A stretch of DNA of 64,000 nt from Caballeronia temeraria. Its GTDB lineage: Bacteria; Pseudomonadota; Gammaproteobacteria; Burkholderiales; Burkholderiaceae. The translations under genes were made by a program, and so were the position numbers. Of the stretch, positions 28,149-36,012 are shown one piece after another; the stretch's first letter is position 1; each line of letters opens with the position of its first letter. The DNA lies in NCBI RefSeq assembly GCF_001544795.2, contig NZ_FCOI02000006.1, forward strand, positions 62,001 to 126,000. The letters are read 5' to 3'. The notes beneath the pieces were generated by a model. That model was not told where the DNA came from. It did no database searches and worked only from the letters and a program-made list of their open reading frames with translations.

Positions 28149-29317
28149 AACGTGATCCGGTGAATCCGTCGACGCTTCCGCCGGTCGTCGAGGCGCATGC
28201 GCGCAAGAGCGCGGCAAGCGAAGCGCGCAACTGGGGCGCGGACGTGAAGCGCATCCTGTGCATTCGTCTCGACAATCTCGGCGACGTGCTGATGACCACG
28301 CCCGCATTGCACGCGTTGCGCAGTGCGCAGCCGGGACGGCATCTTACACTGCTCGCGTCGCGTTCCGGCAAGGCGGCCGCGCCTTTCATCGATGCGATCG
28401 ATGACGTGATCGAATACGACGCGCCCTGGGTCAAGCAGGATGCGCCGATCGATGCACTCGCCGATCTCGCGATGCGTGCGCGCCTCGCCGCATCGCAGTT
28501 CGATGCGGCCGTGATCTTCAGCGTCTATAGCCAGAACCCGTTGCCCGCCGCGATGCTGTGTCATCTCGCCGGCATTCCGCTGCGGCTTGCGCATTGCCGC
28601 GAGAATCCGTATGGCCTTCTAACCGATTGGGTGCAGGAAACCGAGCCGCAGCACGGCACGCGGCATGAAGTGGAACGTCAACTCGCACTCGTCGCGCGAG
28701 TCGGCGCACGCACAACCGATACGCGAATGCGTTTCGACGTGCGTCCCGACGATGCCGCGTCGCTCGCACAAAAGCTCGGCACGCGCGGCGTCGATCTGCA
28801 TGCGCCATTCATCGTCGTGCATCCGGGCGCGACCGCTGCATCGCGTCGATATCCGACCGGACGCTTTGCGCAAGTCATCGAACGTCTCGGCACGCAATTG
28901 CAATGGCCGATGCTCGTGACGGGCTCGCCGAGCGAAAGCGCGCTATGCCGCGAAGCATGCGGAGATAGCGCACATGCAATCGATCTCTCGGGCGCGTTGG
29001 AACTCGGCGAACTCGCGGCGCTCATCGAGCATGCGCGCGTGCTGCTGTCGAACAACAGTGGGCCGGTGCATCTCGCATCGGCGCTCAGCACGCCTGTCGT
29101 CGATCTCTACGCGCTCACGAATCCGCAGCACATGCCGTGGCAAACGCCGCATCGCGTGCTTTATCACGATGTGCCCTGCCGCTGGTGTTATCGCAGCGTG
29201 TGTCCCGAAGGTCATCACGCGTGCCTCGTTCAGGTCGGCGTGGACGAGGTCGTGTCCGCCGTGCTTGAACTCTCCGAAAACGCATCGCTCATCAACCCGA
29301 CCATACAGGCCAGCTAG
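28145..29317 (+). CDS. family 9 glycosyltransferase (heptosyltransferase-like)
   Basis: The 390-residue GT-B enzyme starts at ATG 28145 overlapping the phosphatase stop. Family features are RLDNLGDVLMTTPALHAL near 42, VVHPGATAASRRYP, LLSNNSGPVHLASAL and the cysteine-rich end CRWCYRSVCPEG. Relatives WaaC, WaaF and WaaQ add heptose to lipid A core, but many cluster members use other acceptors. A second GT9 gene lies at 32111. Confidence 0.92.
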   Translation: MKRDPVNPSTLPPVVEAHARKSAASEARNWGADVKRILCIRLDNLGDVLMTTPALHALRSAQPGRHLTLLASRSGKAAAPFIDAIDDVIEYDAPWVKQDAPIDALADLAMRARLAASQFDAAVIFSVYSQNPLPAAMLCHLAGIPLRLAHCRENPYGLLTDWVQETEPQHGTRHEVERQLALVARVGARTTDTRMRFDVRPDDAASLAQKLGTRGVDLHAPFIVVHPGATAASRRYPTGRFAQVIERLGTQLQWPMLVTGSPSESALCREACGDSAHAIDLSGALELGELAALIEHARVLLSNNSGPVHLASALSTPVVDLYALTNPQHMPWQTPHRVLYHDVPCRWCYRSVCPEGHHACLVQVGVDEVVSAVLELSENASLINPTIQAS

Positions 29318-29319
29318 TC

Positions 29320-31065
29320 ATGTACACATTGGGAATCAATGCGGTCTATCACGACAGCGCCGCGGCGCTCGTCAAGGATGGCGTCGTTATCGCGGCCGCC
29401 GAAGACGAGCGTTTCACGCATGTGAAGCATGCGAAGCGCCCCGTGCCATTCTCGACATGGCAGCTTCCTTTCGACGCCATCGACTATTGCCTCAAGGAAG
29501 CGGGCATCGAACTCGCCGATATCGATCACATTGCGTATTCGTACGATCCGCATCTCTTCTCGGGCATGCGGAAGGACGCGAAAGCGAGCATCGCCTTGCC
29601 GATGATGCCGTCGGCGCAAACGCTGAGCAACCCGTCCGAATCGCCGTGGGACCCGCTGTTTCTAAGCTATATCGTCAACGCGAAAGACCAGTTGCTCGAC
29701 GGCGCGCCGCATCATCTCAAGCGTCGTTTCACAAGCGGCGGACGCGCGCCGCGCTTCGCCTGGCATAACGTCGATCATCATCTGTGTCATGAAGCGAGCG
29801 CCTTCTTAGCAGCGCCTTTCGACGACACCGCCGTGCTTACGATGGACGGACGCGGCGAAGGCGTGACGACGAGCCTCGGCCAATTCGTCAACGGCGAATA
29901 CAAGCGTCTCAAGCAAGTGGAATTGCCGCATTCGCTCGGCTTGCTGTATGAAGCCGTGACGGGCTATCTCGGCTTCCTGCATTCATCGGATGAGTACAAG
30001 GTGATGGCGCTGGCGTCGTTCGGCAAGCCCGCGTATGTCGATCAATTCGGTGAAATCGTGAAGTATCGGCATGACGGAAGTTATACCGTCGATGCGCCGC
30101 GTCTCGTTGAACGTTTCGGTCCCGCGCGCGAACGCGGCGGGCCGCTTACGCAGCATCACTTCGATATCGCGCATTCGCTGCAAGCCGTGCTCGAAGAAAC
30201 CGCGCTGGAACTCGCGAAGTGGCTGCATGAAAAGACGGTGCTGCCGAATCTCGCGATGGCGGGCGGCGTCGCGCTCAATTGCGTGATGAACGCGCGCGTT
30301 CGCGATCGCGGTCCGTTCGATGAAGTGTGGGTCCAGCCCGCGGCAGGCGACGCCGGCACTGCACTGGGCGCCGCGCTGTGGACGGATTATCAGGAACGCG
30401 CGAAGGCGGGCGCCCGTGGCCGCAAGTGGCGCATGGATCACGCGTATCTCGGTCCCGAATTCGGCGATGACGAAATCGAAGCGTTCCTGAAATGGGCGCG
30501 CGCGCCGTATCGCAAGCTCACGAATATCGCCGAAGAAACGGCGGAGATTCTCGCGCAGAATCGCGTGATCGGCTGGTATCAGGGCCGCACGGAGTTCGGC
30601 CCGCGTGCGCTCGGCGCGCGTTCAATTCTCGCATCGCCGATTCACGCGGACATGCAGGCGCGTCTGAACGAGATCAAGGATCGCGAAGACTTCCGCCCCG
30701 TCGCGCCAGTCGTGATGGAAGAGCACGCGGCCGACTGGTTCGTCGATGCGCGCGTCGCGCCGTTCATGCTGTTCGTCTTCGATGTGCGCGAAGAGATGAA
30801 AGCGCGTATTCCGGCGGTCACGCATATCGATGGCACCGCGCGGGTGCAGACCGTCAATCGCGAGCAGCATCCGCTCTACTACGATCTGCTCGCGGCGTTC
30901 AAGCTACGCACGGGCGTGCCGGTGCTCGTCAACACGTCGTTCAACACGCGTGGCGAGCCAATGGTGAATACGCCGCGCGATGCGCTCGAATCGTTCTGGA
31001 CGTCGCCGCTCGATGCGCTCGTCATCGGCTCGTTCCTTATCGAAAAACCGGGCGCCCGAGCATGA
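29320..31065 (+). CDS. carbamoyltransferase (NodU/CmcH/TobZ family)
   Basis: The 581-residue enzyme begins MYTLGINAVYHDSAAALVKD, the start of the Kae1-like carbamoyl-adenylate domain. Metal and nucleotide segments follow: NVDHHLCHEASAFLAAPF (two histidines), VLTMDGRGEG and MAGGVALNCVMNARV. The C-terminal YrdC-like-replacing carbamoyltransferase domain includes WYQGRTEFGPRALGARSI and VNTSFNTRGEP. It moves the carbamoyl group of carbamoyl phosphate to a sugar hydroxyl using ATP. NodU modifies Nod factors, while TobZ and CmcH modify antibiotics. Here the acceptor is presumably the cluster's glycan. The start lies two bases after the GT9 stop. Confidence 0.95.
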   Translation: MYTLGINAVYHDSAAALVKDGVVIAAAEDERFTHVKHAKRPVPFSTWQLPFDAIDYCLKEAGIELADIDHIAYSYDPHLFSGMRKDAKASIALPMMPSAQTLSNPSESPWDPLFLSYIVNAKDQLLDGAPHHLKRRFTSGGRAPRFAWHNVDHHLCHEASAFLAAPFDDTAVLTMDGRGEGVTTSLGQFVNGEYKRLKQVELPHSLGLLYEAVTGYLGFLHSSDEYKVMALASFGKPAYVDQFGEIVKYRHDGSYTVDAPRLVERFGPARERGGPLTQHHFDIAHSLQAVLEETALELAKWLHEKTVLPNLAMAGGVALNCVMNARVRDRGPFDEVWVQPAAGDAGTALGAALWTDYQERAKAGARGRKWRMDHAYLGPEFGDDEIEAFLKWARAPYRKLTNIAEETAEILAQNRVIGWYQGRTEFGPRALGARSILASPIHADMQARLNEIKDREDFRPVAPVVMEEHAADWFVDARVAPFMLFVFDVREEMKARIPAVTHIDGTARVQTVNREQHPLYYDLLAAFKLRTGVPVLVNTSFNTRGEPMVNTPRDALESFWTSPLDALVIGSFLIEKPGARA

Positions 31066-32114
31066 GCACGTACGCGGGTCTCTTCGAGAACGACGAGATG
31101 AGCGCGATGGATGCGCCCGCTCTGCCACGCGACGATTTCATTCCGGATGTGTCCGTGGTCGTCCCGACGTATCGCCGTCCCGCGATGCTCGAACGCTGCG
31201 TGCGCGCGCTCGCTGAGCAGGCGTACGATGCGGCGCGTTACGAGATCGTCGTGTGCGACGACGGCCCCGACGAAGCCACGAAAGCATGCGTACTGCGTCT
31301 CGCTGCATCGTATGCGCAGCACGGCCCGAAGATCCGCTACCTGCCGGTGACGGGGAGCCAAGGTCCGGCAGGCGCGCGCAATGCGGGCTGGCGCGCATCG
31401 CTCGCACGACGCATCGCCTTCACCGACGACGACACCATTCCCGATCCGCAATGGCTCGTCAACGGCGTGCGCGCGCTCGATGATGGCGCGGACGCGGTAT
31501 CGGGCCGCATCGTCGTGCCGCTGCCCGATCGTCCGACCGATTACGAACTCGACGCCGCCGGACTCGCGAACGCGGAGTTCGCCACCGCGAATGCATTCGC
31601 GACACGCGCGGCGCTCGAACGCACGGGCGGTTTCGATGCGCGCTTTACATCGGCATGGCGCGAGGACTCCGACCTGCAATTCGCGTTGATGCGCGCGGGA
31701 CTCAAGATCGCTCGCGCGGAAGACGCGATGGTGCTGCATCCCGTACGCCCCGCGCGCTGGGGCGTGTGCATTTCGCAGCAGAAGAAGAGTCAGTTCGACG
31801 CGCTGCTCTACAAGAAGCATCCCGCGCTCTATCGTGAGCGCATCCGGCGCGCTCCGCCGCTTCTCTACTATGCGATGCTCGCGGCGCTGGTCGTCGTGAT
31901 CGTGTCGCTGATCGCGGATGCGCCGCGCATCGCCGCGATGACTGCGATTGCATGGATCGCGATGACGTTATGGTTCGCCGTGCAGCGATTGAAGACGACA
32001 TCGCGCACGCCCGCGCATATCGCCGAAATGTTGTGGACGTCGGCGATCATTCCGTATTTGTCGATCTACTGGCGCATTCGCGGCGCGTTCAAGTTCAAGG
32101 TGTTCTTTCCATGA
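31062..32114 (+). CDS. family 2 glycosyltransferase with C-terminal membrane helices
   Basis: From ATG 31062 the protein has 350 residues. DVSVVVPTYRRPAMLERCV, VVCDDGPDE and FTDDDTIPDP (DxD-type metal site) mark the GT-A domain, and WREDSDLQF carries the acidic acceptor motif. Two hydrophobic helices at about 268 to 310 and a basic, aromatic C terminus imply membrane attachment, suggesting a lipid-linked or membrane-proximal acceptor. It overlaps both flanking genes by four bases. Confidence 0.92.
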   Translation: MSTYAGLFENDEMSAMDAPALPRDDFIPDVSVVVPTYRRPAMLERCVRALAEQAYDAARYEIVVCDDGPDEATKACVLRLAASYAQHGPKIRYLPVTGSQGPAGARNAGWRASLARRIAFTDDDTIPDPQWLVNGVRALDDGADAVSGRIVVPLPDRPTDYELDAAGLANAEFATANAFATRAALERTGGFDARFTSAWREDSDLQFALMRAGLKIARAEDAMVLHPVRPARWGVCISQQKKSQFDALLYKKHPALYRERIRRAPPLLYYAMLAALVVVIVSLIADAPRIAAMTAIAWIAMTLWFAVQRLKTTSRTPAHIAEMLWTSAIIPYLSIYWRIRGAFKFKVFFP

Positions 32115-33172
32115 TCGAACGCATCGTGATCTTTCGCGCGCTGCAACTCGGCGACATGCTGTGCGCCGTGCCCGCGTTGCGCGCATTGCGGCGTGCTTAT
32201 CCGCAAGCGCATATCGCGCTCGTCGGCTTGCCGTGGGCGAAAAGCTTCATCGAACGATACGCGCATCTGCTCGATGAACTGATCGTGTTTCCGGGCGCGA
32301 TCGGCTTTCCCGAACAGGAAGAGACCGACGCGCATCTGCCCGCATTTCTAGGGGCTCTGAGCGAACGCCGCTTCGATCTCGCGATCCAGTTGCACGGCAG
32401 CGGCGGCGTGGCGAACGATATCGTCGACGGAATGGGGGCGCGGTTGAACGCAGGCTTTCTCAAGCCCGATGAACGCATGCGCGAAGGCGCGTTCATGCCG
32501 TGGCCCGACGATTTGCCCGAGCCCGCGCGCTATACCGTGTTGATGCAACGTCTCGGCATCGACGCGGATGTACTCGATCTCGAGATTCCCCTGACCGATG
32601 ACGACATACGCGAATGCGATGCGCTCATCGACACCTGTGCGATCGATTGCGACAGGCTCGTGCTCGTTCATCCCGGCGCACAGTTGCCTTCACGCCGATG
32701 GCCCGTCGAACGCTTCGGCGAAGTGGCGCGTACGTTGTCTCAAGCGGGATGGCAGATCGCGGTCACGGGCGGCGCGGGCGAAGCGTCGCTGACCGCTCGC
32801 GCCGCGCACGATGCCGGCGCGCAGGCGATAGATCTCGCCGGACGCACGTCGCTGGGCGCGCTGGCCGCGCTCGTCGCGAGGGCGCGGCTCATCATTTGCA
32901 ACGACACGGGGCTTTCGCATGTCGCCGCGGCGATGCGCACGCCGAGTGTCGTCATCGCATCCGGAAGCGATACGCGCCGCTGGGCGCCGCTCGATCATGC
33001 GCGTCATCGCGTGCTCGCGGACTGGCCCGCGTGCCGGCCCTGCGCGTTTCGCGAGTGTCCCTACGGCCACGAATGCGCGCTCAACGTGAGCGCGCCCGTC
33101 GTGATCGATGCCGCCTTCGCACAACTCGCACACACCCTTCGAGAGGAGACGCTTCTTCATGCCCACGACTAG
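32111..33172 (+). CDS. family 9 glycosyltransferase (heptosyltransferase-like)
   Basis: The 353-residue protein begins MIERIVIFRALQLGDMLCAV, with VHPGAQLPSRRWPVERFGEV, ICNDTGLSHVAAAM and the terminal CRPCAFRECPYGHECAL. It is the second heptosyltransferase-like enzyme of the cluster and is only distantly similar to the first, so the two probably add different residues. It overlaps the next gene by 14 bases. Confidence 0.92.
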   Translation: MIERIVIFRALQLGDMLCAVPALRALRRAYPQAHIALVGLPWAKSFIERYAHLLDELIVFPGAIGFPEQEETDAHLPAFLGALSERRFDLAIQLHGSGGVANDIVDGMGARLNAGFLKPDERMREGAFMPWPDDLPEPARYTVLMQRLGIDADVLDLEIPLTDDDIRECDALIDTCAIDCDRLVLVHPGAQLPSRRWPVERFGEVARTLSQAGWQIAVTGGAGEASLTARAAHDAGAQAIDLAGRTSLGALAALVARARLIICNDTGLSHVAAAMRTPSVVIASGSDTRRWAPLDHARHRVLADWPACRPCAFRECPYGHECALNVSAPVVIDAAFAQLAHTLREETLLHAHD

Positions 33173-34118
33173 TTCCCGGCGCTTGCGTGTGCTCACGTGG
33201 CATATCCACGGCAATTATCTGTATTACCTGAGCCAGGCGCCGCACGACTTCTATCTGGTCACGCGTCCCGCTTATCCGCCGGGATATGCGGGCACGGCCG
33301 GCGCGTTGCCGTTCGGCGCGAACGTGCATGAGATTCCGGCAAGCGAAGTGCCGTCGCAATCGTTCGATGTCGTGCTCTTTCAGCACAGGCGTCAATGGGA
33401 CGACGATCGGCTCAACCTGCTCACCGATGCGCAACGGCGCTTGCCGCGCGTCTATATCGAGCATGATCCGCCGCAGGAAAACGCGTTCGAGCAGAAGCAT
33501 TGGGTGCAGGAACGCGACACGCTGCTCGTGCATGTCACGCACTTCAACCGATTGATGTGGGATAGCGGCGAGACGCCGACGCGCGTCATCGAGCATGGCG
33601 TGATCGTGCCGGACGACGTGCGTTATAGCGGCGAACTGGAGCGCGGCATCGCAGTGATCAATCATCTGCGCCAGCGCGGCAGGCGCCTCGGCAACGATGT
33701 CTATGCACAAGCCGCCGCGCGTGTACCGCTCGACCTCGTCGGCATGGATGCGCAGTCGGCGGGCGGCATCGGCGAAATCGGCAATCTGGAGTTGGCGGCT
33801 TTCGCTGCACGTTATCGCTTCTTCTTCAATCCGATTCGCTGGACGAGCCTCGGGCTGGCCATCGTCGAGGCCATGACCATAGGCATGCCGATCGTCGGAC
33901 TCGCGACGACCGAGCTATCCACCGTGATCCGCAACGGCGAAAGCGGCTTCATCCATACCGATACGGAGGCGCTCATCGGTGCGATGCAGCACCTGCTGCG
34001 CGATCCCGCCGAAGCGCGGCGTCTCGGCGAAGGCGCGCGGCGAACCGCGCTCGAACGCTTTCATATCGACCGTTTCGCCCGCGAGTGGGACGAGGCTTTG
34101 CGCTACGTATGCAGCTAG
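33159..34118 (+). CDS. GT4-like glycosyltransferase
   Basis: The 319-residue protein starts at ATG 33159 behind GAGAGGAG. Its N-terminal lobe is short and has THWHIHGNY-like (LTWHIHGNYLYYL) and VYIEHDPPQEN segments. The C-terminal lobe retains the nucleotide-sugar site RWTSLGLAIVEAMTIGMPIV (E-x7-E region) and RNGESGFIHTD. Length is below the usual 370 to 400 residues, which fits a compact subgroup. Substrate unknown. Confidence 0.87.
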   Translation: MPTTSSRRLRVLTWHIHGNYLYYLSQAPHDFYLVTRPAYPPGYAGTAGALPFGANVHEIPASEVPSQSFDVVLFQHRRQWDDDRLNLLTDAQRRLPRVYIEHDPPQENAFEQKHWVQERDTLLVHVTHFNRLMWDSGETPTRVIEHGVIVPDDVRYSGELERGIAVINHLRQRGRRLGNDVYAQAAARVPLDLVGMDAQSAGGIGEIGNLELAAFAARYRFFFNPIRWTSLGLAIVEAMTIGMPIVGLATTELSTVIRNGESGFIHTDTEALIGAMQHLLRDPAEARRLGEGARRTALERFHIDRFAREWDEALRYVCS

Positions 34119-34145
34119 CAGATCAATCAGACAGGACATGACGAC

Positions 34146-35138
34146 ATGAGAGAAGCGTATAGAAAGCGGATTCTGGTGACGGGCGGCGCGGGCTTTCTCG
34201 GCTCGCATCTGTGCGAGCGGCTGCTGGCGCTGGGTCATGACGTGCTGTGCGTCGATAACTTCTACACCGGCACGAAGGACAACATCGCGCATCTGCTTGA
34301 TAGCCCGAACTTCGAATTGATGCGTCACGACGTGACGTTTCCGCTCTATGTGGAAGTCGACGAAATCTATAACCTTGCGTGCCCGGCTTCGCCGATTCAT
34401 TACCAGCACGATCCCGTGCAGACGACGAAGACGAGCGTGCACGGCGCGATCAACATGCTCGGGCTTGCGAAGCGGGTTCACGCGCGAATCTTCCAGGCAT
34501 CGACGAGCGAAGTGTATGGCGATGCGCACGTGCATCCGCAGCGGGAAGCGTATTGGGGCAACGTGAATCCGATCGGCCCGCGATCGTGTTATGACGAAGG
34601 CAAGCGCTGCGCGGAAACGCTCTTCATGGATTATCGGCGGCAGCATGGCCTTTCGATCAAGATCGCGCGCATCTTCAACACGTACGGGCCGCGCATGCAT
34701 CCATCGGATGGGCGCGTGGTGTCCAACTTCGTGATGCAGGCGCTTTCCGGCGAGCCGATCACCGTGTATGGCGAAGGCACGCAGACGCGCTCGTTCTGCT
34801 ATGTCGACGACATGATCGATGCGTTCATTCGCCTCATGAACACGCCCGAGGAATTTACCGGGCCGGTGAATCTGGGGAACCCGCATGAACTGTCGATGCT
34901 CGATATCGCGCGGCGCATCGTTGAGCTGACAGGGTCGTCGTCGGAGATCGTGTTCAAGCCTCTGCCGATGGATGATCCGTGGCATCGTCAACCGGATATT
35001 TCGATGGCGCGCGAGGTGTTGGGTTGGATACCTACGACCGCGCTCGATGAAGGGCTCACGCGGACAGTGCGGCATTTTCGCGCGGTAACCGAGGCCATGC
35101 AAGCGCGCAGCGCTCAGTGCCGTCAGGCCATGGCGTAA
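34146..35138 (+). CDS. UDP-glucuronate decarboxylase / UDP-xylose synthase-type SDR
   Basis: The 330-residue extended SDR has the NAD site [17 protein letters not shown] at 11 to 27, catalytic STSEVYGD and YxxxK in SCYDEGKR, plus the UXS-type [11 protein letters not shown] and [14 protein letters not shown]. The order [20 protein letters not shown] is characteristic of UDP-glucuronate decarboxylases, which make UDP-xylose from UDP-glucuronate. dTDP-glucose dehydratase is less likely. It closes the cluster and would supply a pentose donor. Confidence 0.9.
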   Translation: MREAYRKRILVTGGAGFLGSHLCERLLALGHDVLCVDNFYTGTKDNIAHLLDSPNFELMRHDVTFPLYVEVDEIYNLACPASPIHYQHDPVQTTKTSVHGAINMLGLAKRVHARIFQASTSEVYGDAHVHPQREAYWGNVNPIGPRSCYDEGKRCAETLFMDYRRQHGLSIKIARIFNTYGPRMHPSDGRVVSNFVMQALSGEPITVYGEGTQTRSFCYVDDMIDAFIRLMNTPEEFTGPVNLGNPHELSMLDIARRIVELTGSSSEIVFKPLPMDDPWHRQPDISMAREVLGWIPTTALDEGLTRTVRHFRAVTEAMQARSAQCRQAMA

Positions 35139-35235
35139 GCGCCCCCGCCGGTCCGCGACAAGGCGTACGCGCACGGCAATCGAGGTATGTCGATTGCTCG
35201 AATGGGACAGCAGGACAGTGCTGAAGGAGCAGGCC

Positions 35236-35490
35236 ATGCAAAACGAACCATCTGATCCCGTCGAACGTGCGGACGAGCGCCGAAAGGCGCTTGGTGAAGG
35301 TGATGTGAAGGAAAAGCGCGACGGCACCATCGAACAGCGTGAGCACGGCAACATCGACCCGAGTCTCGTGCCAAAGGGAAAGGACCATCCCGAGGAAGGC
35401 TCGTACGTCCCCGAGCACGATCATGTCGATCCCGACCTCAAACCCGCGAGCCGCAGCGGCAGACCGGGAAAGGCCAACACGGATGCCTAG
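35236..35490 (+). CDS. small charged hydrophilic protein
   Basis: The 84-residue product of ATG 35236 (AAGGAG eight bases upstream) is almost wholly charged or polar: 15 Asp/Glu-rich turns, repeated EKRDG, HGNIDPS and EHDHVDPD segments, and no hydrophobic core. It is predicted to be disordered and resembles small hydrophilin-like stress proteins in composition. Family unknown. Confidence 0.6.
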   Translation: MQNEPSDPVERADERRKALGEGDVKEKRDGTIEQREHGNIDPSLVPKGKDHPEEGSYVPEHDHVDPDLKPASRSGRPGKANTDA

Positions 35491-35538
35491 GCTCACGACA
35501 GCGCGGCCGCCGTTACAGGAAAACCGCCCGAGGCGTCC

Positions 35539-35893
35539 GTGAAAGCACTCATCTGGCACTGCTAGAAGGACATTCAATACGACACGGGTCTCCGCGCATC
35601 GAGCAGGGCCGCGATGCGATTATCGAGGTATCGATCTGCGGCTCGGATTTCATTTTGGTCGACGGCTTCATGCCCGGCATGAAACCCGGCGGCGTCATGC
35701 GGCACGAATTCATCGGGAAGTAGTTGAAGTTGGCCAAGACAACACGGCGCTAAAAATCGACGATCGCGTGGTCGTGCCGTTCACGATCATCTGTGGCGAA
35801 TGCGACCAGTGCAAGCAATGCGACTTCTCGGTCTAAACGTTCGAACGGGTACAAGGACGCCGCCGCTAAGCTGTTCAGCCATGCCGGCCCGGC
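35539..35893 (+). pseudogene. remnant of zinc alcohol dehydrogenase (5' third)
   Basis: Starting at GTG 35539 the DNA reads MKALIWHC, stop, KDIQYDTG, then in shifted frames [70 protein letters not shown] and KDAAAKLFSHAGP. These follow, in order, residues 1 to about 125 of the intact enzyme at 12704-13873. At least two stops and several frameshifts make it non-functional. It ends abruptly where a hemerythrin tail remnant begins. Confidence 0.85.
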
Positions 35894-36008
35894 GCGATCG
35901 CGGCGAATACCGCGTTTCCGCTCGCATCGTTCGCGTTGACGTCGATCGGCGCGCGCGCCTTCGCGCACTGTCTGCGGCCCGCTTCCGCGCGCCGCAGATA
36001 TCGCGTCG
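35894..36008 (+). pseudogene. remnant of hemerythrin C-terminal tail
   Basis: One frame reads AIAANTAFPLASFALTSIGA then RAFAHCLRPASARRRYR. It parallels AIAVNTVATFPAASFAIVSL and FVLAHCLRPASTRRSRR at the end of the hemerythrin protein 15523-16140, and the DNA is similar throughout. Only the last 45 or so codons remain. The 3' edge abuts the stop codon of the convergent molybdoenzyme gene. Confidence 0.65.
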
Positions 36009-36012
36009 CCCC

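Noticed and set aside
33915..35354. 479-codon open frame on the reverse strand
   Set aside because: Antisense to the GT4-like and UDP-glucuronate decarboxylase genes, with no family features.
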